Assembly (NCBI GenBank): GCA_049487715.1
Contig: CP150577.1
Span: forward strand, 124,001 to 188,000
Reading direction: 5' to 3'
DNA: 64,000 bases
From: Pycnococcus provasolii
Lineage: Eukaryota; Chlorophyta; Pseudoscourfieldiophyceae; Pseudoscourfieldiales
Shown here: positions 47,164-57,430 of the stretch, one piece after another
How the letters are laid out: the number at the start of each line of letters is the position of its first letter
Position numbering within the stretch: position 1 is the first letter of the stretch
The notes under the pieces: model-generated
Told to the model about the DNA's origin: nothing
Databases searched by the model: none
What the model saw: the letters and a program-made list of their open reading frames with translations, nothing else
Position numbers and translations under genes: made by a program

Positions 47164-48211
47164 TGTACGATTCTACCGAAAGGTTTAGTCGGGGTAAACG
47201 GTAGAGGGCCCCCTCTGAGGTGCCGAGCCGCGGGGTGGCTCGGCTGCTAGGGTTTAAGGTGGTCTCCCTCGGACCACCATTCCTGCTGCTGGTTGCGCTG
47301 TTCGCGCAACCTTTGCAGCCACACGTGTCGAGACGCGTGGGATCACTGACGTGAGGAGTTCACAAGTGAACTACCTATCTTGTTACTCCGAGGAGATTTC
47401 TGATTTAGTTACTACTCCGAGGGGATTTTGATTAAGTGCTTGAGGGCACTTGCATATGGCAGCTGTTGCACAAGAGCCACCTGAGATTGTGGCCTTGCGT
47501 TTGCAGTTGCAGATTGCGGAAGCTCAACGTGATCAAGCTGTGGCTGAGGCCCAAGGCAGAGCTGTTGCGCCTGTAGGACAACAGCCGGTGCAGCTTAACT
47601 ATTTGCTTCCGAGGGATTTCGAGGAGGTCGTCTCTGCTGATCTTTTCCCTCGCGACGGTGTTGGTCGTCAAGGTGCAGTCAACCCGCTTCGCCTTGATAA
47701 CGATCTTGCCATAACCGAGTACTCTAGACGCAAGTCTAAGCACCAGGTGTGGACGTATCGGCGATCGCGTACAGCTGGTGCTTACCTCGAGCTTGTTGTA
47801 TCCGCTTTGGGAGACGTCATAGCTGACGGTCAAAACTTCGAGGACGGTCTAGCCCCTCTAGCTGGCGAGGGCCAGCAGCGCCGCGCGGTGCGCCGCACGG
47901 TGCTGCAGGTGGAGTCTAAGATGGCAGAATTGTTTGGGTCCTCGGGTTTATGTACGATTCTACCGAAAGGTTTAGTCGGGGTAAACGGTAGAGGGCCCCC
48001 TCTGAGGTGCCGAGCCGCGGGGTGGCTCGGCTGCTAGGGTTTAAGGTGGTCTCCCTCGGACCACCATTCCTGCTGCTGGTTGCGCTGTTCGCGCAACCTT
48101 TCCCACCCGCCCGCCCTGACTATGGGTTGCTGGGGGCCATTCAGGATTTAATTTTGGGTTGTAACCACGTCATTTGACCTTTTGGCAGAATTGTTTGGGT
48201 CCTCGGGTTTA
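47164..48211 (+). mobile_element. Tyrosine-recombinase (PAT/Ngaro-like) element with complete split direct repeats
   Basis: Order: A1 (47,164-47,314), coding part, B1 (47,923-47,950), A2 (47,951-48,101), further end sequence, B2 (48,184-48,211). A1 and A2 are matching 151-bp direct repeats starting tgtacgattctaccgaaagg. B1 and B2 are matching 28-bp repeats starting ggcagaattgtttgggtcct. A1-ORF-B1A2-B2 is the arrangement of Ngaro- and PAT-type DIRS elements, which circularise and re-integrate with a tyrosine recombinase. The recombinase and reverse transcriptase are missing here, so it is a non-autonomous deletion form. Confidence 0.8.
47457..47880 (+). pseudogene. Gag-position ORF of the tyrosine-recombinase element
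   Basis: MAAVAQEPPEIVALRLQLQI, EAQRDQAVAEAQGRAVAPVG, SADLFPRDGVGRQGAVNPLR, ENFEDGLAPLAGE-type sequence matches the N-terminal part of the 59.3-kb copy. After GLAPLAGE the frame jumps into sequence that in the other copy lies past the recombinase, marking an internal deletion. An N-terminal coiled segment is consistent with a structural (gag-like) protein. Confidence 0.6.
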
Positions 48212-48406
48212 CGAACTGTTAACGATTGGGACCAAAACCCTTCTCAGGATTGACACGGTCCTCTAATTTGTTTTTTTGGTTTGCTGGTTGGGGGCGAGAT
48301 ATTGCCAAAAACAAAGTTGCCAATATCTCAACGTGGCACAGGTTATTGGCACTATCCTCCTTGGACATGTCATCCTGTCCTTGTCGTCGACGACTCTGGC
48401 AACCAC
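48212..48406 (-). other. 3' flank of the Fanzor gene; candidate guide-RNA region
   Basis: Non-coding. gagatattgccaaaaacaaa and gttgccaatatctcaacgtg pair imperfectly (48,294-48,330) and could form a stem. In TnpB and Fanzor loci the omega-RNA is typically encoded at or beyond the 3' end of the nuclease gene, so this is where one would be expected. No more specific evidence. Confidence 0.25.
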
Positions 48407-48770
48407 CTAAGGGTGTTGTGCACCACCGGCACCTGGTTGCTGCGGCAGCGATGGCGACGTGATCACGCTGTAGATGCTGTCGACGTGGACGGAATACGTG
48501 TTATTGTCGCCTTCAAAACGTACCTCGAGGTTGCCATTCGCACCGTCGAGGCTTATCACCACGGCTTTATAAGCACCTTCTGGCGTATCCTTTGTCTTTT
48601 CCAACCACACCATAACCTCCGATCTCTTCACAATCTTCAGAATACCTTGTTCTGTGTCTGTGTACACAAAGGCATCAATGTTGGCCTCGTATTCAAAATG
48701 GCCATCGCTGTCTGTGTCTTCGTCTTCGTCGTCTTCGCTGTAATCCTCCTCCTCCTCCTCCTCCTCCTCC

Positions 48771-48805
<35 letters not shown>

Positions 48806-51800
48806 GTCCTCGTCTTCCTCGTCGACTTTCTTCTTGTTTCCCTTTACTATGCTGGCTTTCCTTCTAGCCTCGTCTTCTGGTGCCTTTGTGTCAGCCTTGC
48901 TTGTGGCACCAGGTGGAGGTGCCTTACTGTTTTGGTGTGACTTCCGCTTCGGCTTTGGCGGACCAGCACCTCCGACGTCGGACGACCCGGAACCCTCCGC
49001 CGCGATGCGACGCATGGCGATGAGGAAATCAAGTAGAATCATGAAGCACGCACCGAGGTCGCGGTGGCGAGTGGCGTGGCACTTTGGACACTTGAAGTGA
49101 CGCGAGAATCCAAGGGAACCGTGTACGGCGCCGCACACGCAGCCCTTCGACGTGAGGTACTCGCTCACGGTGAAGTACTTGATTCCAGTGTTCTCGCACT
49201 TGGATTGGAGGAGATCTGTCATGGTAGCCACGCCAAGGCCGAGCATGCGCCGGCGGAAGTCGGTCCCCATGGGCTTGCCGCGCGCCTTCCGTTGCGTCAT
49301 CCGCGTCACCGCCAGGCGGGGCACGAGCACGACGTCCGCCAGCGCCGTGATGTGGTTCACGATGGTGTGCCTCGCCTTGTTCTTGGTTGCCTCCAACTCG
49401 TGGAGCGTCCGCTGGTATTCGTTCGTCTTGGCCTTCCTCTCATTCTCGTCCTTCTCCAAGTCCATCGCCGATCGGGCACTGTCGACTTTCTTCTTCTTCC
49501 AGTCGATGAACCGCGACAATCCAGCGCCGAACCGCAACTCGAAGCAGCTCCCGTCCGGCTCCACCAGAAGGCCAGTGAACGCCGTCGACTCGCCAGGGTC
49601 GAGCACGATCCACCGCTTGCCCTTGACGAACTTATCCGCGTCTTCGATGCGGTATTCCGGAATCTTGCGTGCAGTGACGAGCACGGGCTTGTATCCTCTC
49701 GACTTCTCCCGGCGCGGATGCTCTTGCTTCTCTCGCACTTTCGACGACTTGCTTGCCTCCGCCCCATCCCCACGCGACCTCGCTGGCTCCGCTTCCTCCT
49801 CCGCCGCCGATGCCGCATGTGCTGCCGAATGCGTTGTACGAGCTTTCTTGTGCTTTGGGGAATGCGACGGAGACGTGACCGGGCCAGCCTCCTGGGCTGC
49901 TGCCGCCGCCTCCTTCGTCTCCGCGTCCTTCGTACGCAAAATGAGCCTCGGGTGCGTGCAGCCGCGTTTGCACCTCTCCAAACCGGCTTTGCGGGCAAGC
50001 TCGTCCTGCGATGGCGATGGAGAATGACCTGCGGCGTTGTCGCTCGTGCTGAGGCGACCGAGGCGACCGTGCTCGGCACAAAAGAGACCATCGACATGTC
50101 CAGGAATGTCGAGAGGTACCATCCCGCCCTGTGCGGGGTTGCACCGTGGCTTCGTCTTGTCAGGCATTGGAGGCGGCTTCTTGGTGGGCACGGGCACATG
50201 CCCTGCGGCCGCAGCGGATCCTCGTTGTGTGCGCACACGGACGTGCTCTTCCGTAAGCGCAAAGTTCTTGAATGTGATTTTGTTCTTGTCTTTGCAGGCA
50301 ACCTTTGGATTGCGTGGGTTGCTCTCTGATGGCTTCGAGAGCCGACATATCACGTTCGCATGAAGGCCGCACTTTGGGATGTCCGCCTCGCCACTAGCCC
50401 GGGGAGGCGGCCTTGATGCCATCACTTGCATAAAGGCAATGGTGCACCCAGCAGGAACGGTGAGCTTGGCATGCTTCGCGAGAGGGAGTACGCACGGAAC
50501 GGATCTATTATCGGCGATGAGGATGGCGCGAAGCTTGAGCACCTTTGATTCAGATGTTGTGTTCGCGACGTGCATGTACTGGTATGACTCGGAATCTCCA
50601 CACACGTACACGTCGAGGCATTCATCGGAACGTTCCATATCGATAGCCATCTCAAGTGCACTCTGGATCACGTCTTTGTTCGTGCTTCCCTTGTACACTT
50701 TCGAATTCTGCTTGGAAGGATTCATGAATGCGGCATACACAGCAGAGGGCCGATGCGTGATCGGGGGGTTCACCGAAAACTTCCCAGGCCACGGCCACAC
50801 CTGGCTCCTCGCCCACTTTCTTCCGGCATCGATTTGATACTTTGACACCAGATTTTGTTCAGTCTTGATTGAAACATTTGCATGATGGGTCCGATAGCCT
50901 GCCTTGTATGCAGTGCAGCCCTGTCGTTGCAGAACCATGCTCAATGCACTGCCGATGGAACTCTTCACCTTCTCATGATGGTTCTTCTTTAGCTCCTTAT
51001 CGAGTTCTGAATTCGGATTGCCACTTGCGAGTTCGGCCATCAGGGCGTCCATGGACATGCGCTTTTTGTTCATTTTGAAGCATGCGCTATCGATCGGGTA
51101 GTGCGCCCTCCACACTTGGGCGTCCACTTTCTCACCAATCTCATGGAGAATCGGCTTTTGCTCAATTATCTTTTGCACCTTTTCCGTTCTCATGAGGAGC
51201 AGGCGTGCAAGCCTTTTGTACGCAATTGCCAGGTCCATTGCATGTTCCAGCTTGGACTTTTTGGTAAGGGTCGCAACGCCAATGGGGACGCACGCATCTA
51301 CACCTCCATTGCTTCCCCGCTCTGCGCTGTGCAACATTCGCGCTTCTTCGAGAAGGGCAAAAGCGTGAGGATCACTGTCCTTCTCGATAGGCACGGTAAA
51401 GCGTTTGGGATCTTCCTTCGTTGCGGCTGCCTCTTTGCCCTTTTTCTTCGGCGCTTGCTTTGATGCTGCCCTCTGCCGTTGGACCAGCCGAACATCGACA
51501 TCCAAGCGAGTCCCTAACCCTAGTCTCACCCCAAGCAGTGCAACGCGCTCCGAAGCTTCCCGCGAGCCTTTCTTTGGAACTTTAAAGGGACACTCAGCGT
51601 CCTCAGCACCATCGTCAAAGTGCGTGCGAAGCTTGCGCTTCATTGTCGTGGTCATGTCTTCACACTTAATGCTACTCATGAAACTCTGTGCTAAATCAAC
51701 CATGTGGTTCAAACGATCTTCTTTATTCTTGAAGTTGAGCGTGCCGGCTTTGTCTTGGTTTGACTTCACAGCAGCCTTTTTCTTGGAGGGTCCGGCTGCC

Positions 51801-53425
51801 GCGTCCGCTGCTTTATTCTTGTCTGAATCCTCGTCTTCGTCCTCCGAGGCCGAGTCTACGTCATCCAGATGCTCATCCTCCAGACCATAATCCTCATCGT
51901 CACCTGATTTTGCTTTCCGCCGCTTCTCTGCCAAAGCTGCACTTCTTGCGTGTTCGACCATGCAATTCATTCTCATCAGATGCGTATGCATCGTGCTAGT
52001 TGACATTTTGAACGTAACCGTGCCATCCTGGGAGGTTCTAAATCTCGCGAACATCATCGATAACACAGCCTTCTTGTCTTTTTCATCCAATTTCGTTAAC
52101 TCGTCTCGGAACTTTTCAAGAAGCTCTTTAACCTGCTTATCCACGTGCGATCCACTGTGACTCATGAGGCTCAAAATCATCTTCCGCAGATCATTTCCAA
52201 AGTCATCTCGTCCAGTCATGTCCGCGCTTTCATTGAGCAAGCCATGAATAATACGGAAATTCGGCATGCCAAACAAAAGCTGGCGGATTCCTCGAATTGC
52301 ATTGTACCTTTGGTTGGATACGGTGACAATTTCTTCCTTCACCATTGCCTCCATTTTCATAGCAGATTGTTCCATGATTTGTTCCTTTATTCCACCGGAA
52401 TTTATTTGTTCCTTCCACTTCTTTGAACGCAAACCACAAACTTTTGTCTTGAGAGCAAAAATTCCTGCAACCTCTGTAGAGTCAGTTTTTCGGGAGGGCG
52501 CACCAGATCGTTTCTCCTCAACGGTGAGGTTCCAAAATCTTTTCATTGATCTGCAATATTGGTGCTGAAGCTCCTTTGCATCTTTGACATTGACGATACG
52601 GTTCCCGATTTCTTCAAGGTCTTTCTTTTCCATGTTTGTCACATCCAACATCTTTTGATCCACGGACTTTTGAGCATGCACTTTGGAAACCTTGGAAAGA
52701 GCCTGTCCACCACTGCCTGCGCCTTCCGGTTTTCCTTGAAACGTGCGCCGAAAGTTGCCCTTATCTGAAACTATCGGGATCGGCCGCGCGGTCTTGGTCT
52801 TGATATGCAAAACGTAAACCAATTTTTGTGCTTGCACAGTTCTTGGATCTCCCTTACGATGTGTGCAGAATTGGGCATCCTTACACACAATCGATAATTT
52901 GCTTGAAACCTCGTCGTTGACCAATAGTGTATTTTTTTGTGGGAAGTATCTTAATAACCTTTTGCCTCTCAATCTCATCTTACTCAGGAGACACATGTTC
53001 GTTAAGTTCCATTTCAGCACAGGAGATGTGATGTTTCGACGAACCAATTGCTTCGCATAAAGTTCTTTGTTCCACACAACAGGTGTTTTCACGACGTGCT
53101 TCACACCAATATGTTTTTCAAGAAGAGATTTTACTCCACTCATGTTCAATCCAGAGGAGTTACCGAAGCGAACCTCCTTCACACGCCCGTCTTGTGCGAT
53201 AATGCGAGCACAAGAAGGGCATGGGACAACACTAACGCAAACGCAAACTTTGCAGTCTTTGTTAATTTCCAAATTTCGAAGAGCCTGGGGCTCTGCATGT
53301 GCCCCATACGTGGAAGGCACCACGCCCAGCGTGCTTGAACACGCACCACAAAACCTAGACACTTCACATACTTTTCTTTTTCCATTGTAAATTGTGGCAG
53401 TGATACTTTCCGGTCTTTTTTAAAC
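48407..53425 (-). CDS. Deaminase-Fanzor fusion: cytidine-deaminase-like N terminus, RuvC nuclease of the eukaryotic TnpB (Fanzor) type
   Basis: One frame, 1651 residues counted from a GTG at 53,362; no in-frame ATG near the start. The frame is open to about 53,425. Residue 22 begins HAE (H22, E24) and residue 47 begins PCPSC (C48, C51): the zinc site and proton-shuttle Glu of the deaminase superfamily, preceded by SITATIYNGKRKV as first strands and followed by VKEVRFGN. The C-terminal third is a Fanzor nuclease: WIVLDPGES (RuvC-I Asp ~1255), VVLVPRLAV with Pro (~1348) where TnpB has the RuvC-II Glu, VSEYLTSKGC with the alternative Glu (~1401), a zinc ribbon (C1408, C1410, C1425, C1428) and RHRDLG (RuvC-III Asp ~1435). 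The displaced Glu is the published hallmark of Fanzors. Known Fanzors are much shorter (about 400-800 aa). Long charged linkers, an acidic tract and an SH3/Tudor-like end (~1585-1630) complete it. Confidence 0.85.
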
Positions 53426-54039
53426 TTTTTATCTGTGTCCACTTTTACTACTTCTCCCGAACCAGCAGAACAGATTTCACAAACACATTCCACAAAATCT
53501 GTTATAGAGAAATTTTCCTCTTTATGATAGTCAAGAGTGTTTCCATTATGTACATAGAAACCGTTCTTGAACATCTCATATGCTCTTAGTTTCACGTCCC
53601 TCATACTAGCTGATGAAAGCGTTGCAAATCTTACTTGTTTTTTCCCGCACATCACCACCATTTGTTCCCCATTCTTTTCAACTTCTCTAAATACACAGAG
53701 ATTGAGAGTTTTCTCAGAATTTCTCTTCAACTCTTCGTCCGTTGTACCAACGTAGACATCCCCGTGTGGGATTTTCAACTTTTGGCGAATTTCAAGGATT
53801 TTCTTATTAATATGAAAGCACAAAACATCGTCCAGGAGAGCCCCGTTCTGAGAAACCTTTTCACTCTCAACAGTAGCTTGATAGTGGTAGTTTGATACTT
53901 GTGATACTTTGATAGTTTGATAGTTTTTCCTCCTTATCCGTGACCGGCACAAGTCAGGAGGACAATGTCCTATAAAATGCTTCCTCCTCTCCTCGCAAAA
54001 AGTCTGCCTCCCTTCTTTGACCCAGACATCTGACGCCAT
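53426..54039 (-). CDS. Upstream segment of the deaminase-Fanzor gene, one frame off
   Basis: About 205 residues from ATG 54,039 (MASDVWVKEGRQTFCEERRK); the longer frame back to 54,141 is 12-bp satellite and not believed. Its last sensible residues are VKVDTDKKFKK near 53,426. Beyond these the deaminase frame, shifted by one base, reads PESITATIYNGKRKV. The shift falls on an A6 run, so an indel, a short intron or frameshifting could join the two. The part shown has LDDVLCFHINKKILEIRQKL, YVGTTDEELKRN, LCVFREVEKNGEQMVVMCGK and CVCEICSAGSGE (a Cys cluster). I recognise no family. The frame's further read to 53,179 overlaps the deaminase and is out of frame. Confidence 0.5.
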
Positions 54040-54061
54040 ATCCTCCACAAAACCTCCACCA

Positions 54062-54330
54062 CACAGAGAGATGAACAGAGAGAAGAGAGATGAACAGAGA
54101 GATGAACAGAGAGATGAACAGAGAGATGAACAGAGAGACAAGAGAGAGAAGAGAGATTACCACAGAGAGACGACCAGAGAGACAAGAAAGATGAACGGAG
54201 AGATGAACAGAGAGATGAACAGAGAGATGAACAGAGAGATGAACAGAGAGATGAACAGAGAGATGAACAAGATGAATAGAGACAAGATAGATGAACAGAG
54301 AGAGAAGCGAGAGAGAAGAGAGAGTCTCTG
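54062..54330. repeat. 12-bp satellite, agagagatgaac
   Basis: Tandem gagatgaacagagagatgaac units, with interspersed acaagagagaagagag variants, run through 54,062-54,330. It is directly upstream of the ATG assigned to the deaminase-Fanzor gene, so it would lie in its promoter or 5' UTR. It stays open in several frames on both strands because the period is a multiple of three. Confidence 0.85.
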
Positions 54331-55394
54331 GGAGAGGGTGAGAGGGTGGGCAAACAACGAGACGGACGGGGGGGGGGGAAAGAGGGTGGAGTTCTAAGGG
54401 GTTCTAAGGTTAGTTTGCTACATGCTGACAGGGAAATCAACTTTTTTTTTCTCCCTCTTGCCTGCCTTTTCCCTCAATTTCAAGCCTGGACTGGATTCGT
54501 ACAGTAGTAGTAGTTTTAGCAATTATTATTCAAAAAAACAGGGTTGTTGCCAACCTGTGTCCACGATTGGATCTTTTTTTTTTCCCCCGCGGGGGCAAAC
54601 TTTCTTTTGAATTGTATGCCATCTGGGGTGCGCATATTTCGCCAGAAATACCAAACAACCATGACGTGGCGAAAATAGCTTGGAACACAGCTTGGCCTTT
54701 TCTTTTGGTCGTTGAGACACAACCAACGCGGTAAAACCTTATCTCTTTTTTTGTTGTTGTTGACCGCGAATATCGGTTCAATCTGTTTATTTTTCTGTGC
54801 CACGCCAGACTCAGTGCTGCGCATGAGATAACGAATTTTACCACGTCAGCTCTACTATACAAACAAAATCCAGCAGACAGAGATTCTTTGAGCCCTCACC
54901 ACACCTACAGTACATACCTCCCCCCACCCCCCCCTTTCCCTCCCCTCTGCTCTTGCTGATCCATCGCTCAGCGAAGCAGGCGCGCGGTAGTTTTGCACGC
55001 GACTGAAGTTCGCGCGCACCCACCCAGACCCTCCCTCTCTTAGGCACGATGGGGACAGGCAAAAAACGACGTGATTAACGAATAATTTATTGTAATTATT
55101 TCGATACCTTTTTTGGCCATTCGGTCGGTGAAACCCAAATTTTTATTTAACTTTCGGGTTAGAAGGGGCCAAACTGACAATAAGGGATCATCTAAGATCG
55201 CTCATTCAGTAATGGAACTAGGTTTACTTCGTCCAACGGTCGTCCATTCACACACTATTCACATTCAGCATTCAACACACTCAACAACAGCGCGTTTGTA
55301 CATAGTGCTGGTGATTTCGAAGCTAGCCACTATGTTCTTTCAGCGATTCCTTTTGATTTTTAGAGATGCAATTTGTAAAGTTATCTAGTCATTA
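54331..55394. other. Spacer with repeat
   Basis: Contains the 240-bp non-coding repeat at 54,717-54,955, matching 23,697-23,955, and a C-rich stretch near 54,920-54,950. Nothing else supported as a gene. The right end borders the cyclase 3' end. Confidence 0.45.
54717..54955. repeat. Dispersed non-coding repeat, second copy
   Basis: acacaaccaacgcggtaaaa, gttgaccgcgaatatcggtt, tgccacgccagactcagt and acgaattttaccacgtcagc occur in the same order and orientation at 23,697-23,955. Confidence 0.75.
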
Positions 55395-56465
55395 CTACGA
55401 CGTGGTCATCGACGGGCGCAGCAACGTCGAGCGAATGGTGCATTCGTACCCCTTGTACTCCAACTCCAACATTTCTTTTTCCCAACCACCACCGTTTTGC
55501 TCCTCCTCGAGCACGAAGCTCATCGCGTATGTGCTCACGTGCACACAGCCGCGTGGGCAAGCCTGCTCAAGAGGCGCACAGAAGTTCACGGAAGAGCCAA
55601 ACAGGTCAAACTGCGCGCTCGTCAACCCGACAATGCATGATTCGCACGAACCCACGTGCACGCTAATGCGCACCTCATCATTAAACATACTCACACACTG
55701 CTTCGCAAAGTCAACGGCATCCAGCACGCGACGCTTCGTGTCCCTCAGATTTTGGCTGTTGTCACGGTGATGATAGTCCTCAATCACGCCGACCGTGGCC
55801 AAGTATCCGTCGCCGATCGTCCGTATCTTCTCCACCTTGCAGTCTGCCGCGAGACAATCGAGTGCAACAAAGTAACGCTGCATAACCTCGACAAAGTCAG
55901 CATTCTCCGCGAATTTCCGCGTTGAACCCACCATGTCCACATAAATGATTGCCACCGCGTCGTGGTGGATCGGGGCCACGGAGCTCCCCGATTCGTCGTG
56001 CGCGGACAAGTCCTGCAGAATCTCGATGGGAATGCTGCCTCGCAAAACATCCATCAACCGTGTCGCGTCTCGAGCGGCAACGCGGCGGGCTTTCTCGAGC
56101 GCCTCTCGAGATACACCCTCGAAGGACCGACGCGTCGACGCACTGTCGCCTACGTCCGGCCCGGCCATACCATCCAGGCAGGAAAGAACGTCCTCTACTC
56201 GATCCGGGTCATCCTGGTAGGCTGCGCACGCGCTGACGAGGTTGTGCGCTTGCAGGCTCAACGCCCAGCCGCGCAACTTGTGCACAATGGCTTTGATCGA
56301 CTCAGCGTCACCCCTCGTGATGGCGTCCGACAGGGCACAGTGTCGCTCCTTCAAGCCCTTCAGGACGGTGCTGTCTTCCAGAATCTCTGCTACGTCTCTC
56401 ACGTCTTTAGGACTCGACGTCGATGCCACGCGACTGAGCAAGCGCTTACTACTGGTTGCTGCCAC
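55395..56465 (-). pseudogene. HPt plus class III nucleotide cyclase piece of a broken hybrid kinase gene
   Basis: 356 residues; the frame's first usable codon is GTG, overlapping the receiver piece by 17 bp. SIKAIVHKLRGWALSLQAHN is a histidine-phosphotransfer motif (HxLRG). The cyclase domain follows: AIIYVDMVGSTRKFAENADF (first metal Asp), KIRTIGDGYLATVGV (second metal Asp) and RISVHVGSCESCIVGLTSAQ, FDLFGSSVNFCAPLEQA. A second metal-binding Asp and a catalytic Asn/Arg pair are plausible but not certain. Product: cAMP or cGMP; the base-selecting residues cannot be decided. Together with the preceding pieces it is the output end of one signalling protein. Confidence 0.75.
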
Positions 56466-56890
56466 TCCCTAAGCTTTTGGCACTATTATCCGATGATGCG
56501 CCAAGCTCAATTCTCACATCATCGATGTCCCCCAAACCCGAGTCCCGTTTCACCAGCTCTCGCGCCACGTTCTTCACCACGTCGCGCGATGTGTCGCACT
56601 TGTCGAAGACGTCTTCGGCGTTCAGACCACACGACGACAGAAACTCCGGCGTTCGTGTGGTTGCGGAGTTAAGTTTTGCCACCCGCGGCAAACATTGTCT
56701 AGCACGCGCCTCGTTCAGCATCTGCACGCCGTCCATCACAGGCATGTTGTGGTCCGTGATGAGTGCATCGTAGTCGCATGTTAGCAAGCGTTCCAGACCC
56801 TCACGCCCGTTTAACGCCGTCTCTACGATCGCGTTCGGCAGCTCCCTCTTGCACCCTCCGTCGGAGGGTGAACAGCTGATACGTGTTATC
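56449..56890 (-). pseudogene. Second receiver domain piece of the broken hybrid kinase gene
   Basis: NAIVETALNGREGLERLLTC, DYDALITDHNMPVMDGVQML is a response-regulator core (phospho-acceptor Asp in LITDHNMP). The earlier VLLVEDNTYQLFTL start lies in the preceding frame (56,880-56,930), so a one-base shift splits this domain near 56,865. The Lys normally after the fifth strand appears as AKLNSATTRTPEFL. The frame closes at 56,449, just past the GTG of the HPt/cyclase piece. Confidence 0.7.
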
Positions 56891-57430
56891 CTCCACGAGC
56901 AGTACGCGACACTGCAACGTATTGTTCTTCGCCGGTTCCTCCTTCGTAGCGCCATCTCCACTTGGTTGCTGCCACTCCAGCAGAATCTCCCGCACCACGG
57001 CGCGAATACTCAGTTTCTTGCTTTGCACCGGGACATGAGTGTGATCCAGCTTCGAAGCGGTCTTGGTATCGTATGTCAGAAGCCTCGCGAACGATGGCAG
57101 ACGTCCCTCTGATTTCGCCTGGCGCAGCATCGTCGCGCCGTCTGTGATGGGCATGAGTAAGTCGCTCAGCACCGCGTCGAAGGAGCTCGAACGTAGCCGC
57201 TGCAAGCCTTCATGTCCGTTCTTCGCCGTCTCAATGTCGGCGTTGGGCAACGCCTTCGTAACACTGCGCTTAAGCGCAAGAAGCTGCACCGGGTCGTCTT
57301 CCACCAATAGCACGCGAGGCTTGTTCGCCCGAGCCCCCTCTTCGTTTCGAATCTCCACACACACGGTCTCCTCCTCCTTGTCAATTGAGGAGCCAGAATC
57401 CTCATCGTCGAATGGCACGCAAATCGAAAA
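56870..57430 (-). pseudogene. First receiver domain piece of the broken hybrid kinase gene
   Basis: FSICVPFDDEDSGSSIDKEE (end of the kinase ATP domain), PRVLLVEDDPVQLLALKRSV, DIETAKNGHEGLQRL and SFDAVLSDLLMPITDG: receiver with the acidic pair, phospho-Asp (LSDLLMP) and a later Lys (VPVQSKKL). It then begins the second receiver (CRVLLVEDNTYQLF) before the frame is lost. Left of 57,430 it is one frame off from the histidine-kinase piece. Confidence 0.75.

Noticed and set aside
49064-50329. 421-aa and 314-aa frames overlapping the Fanzor gene on either strand or frame
   Set aside because: They are shadows of the GC-rich coding region; only the 1651-residue frame shows family motifs.
53405-53440. 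Classical -1 programmed frameshift site at the A-run joining the upstream ORF and the deaminase
   Set aside because: The run is TTT AAA AAA GAC in the upstream frame, which does not fit X XXY YYZ; an indel or intron is at least as likely. Kept only as one of several explanations.
54062-54330. Long Lys/Arg/Glu-rich or Ser-Leu-Cys-rich proteins on both strands
   Set aside because: All frames are open simply because the 12-bp satellite has no stop codons; no domain is encoded.
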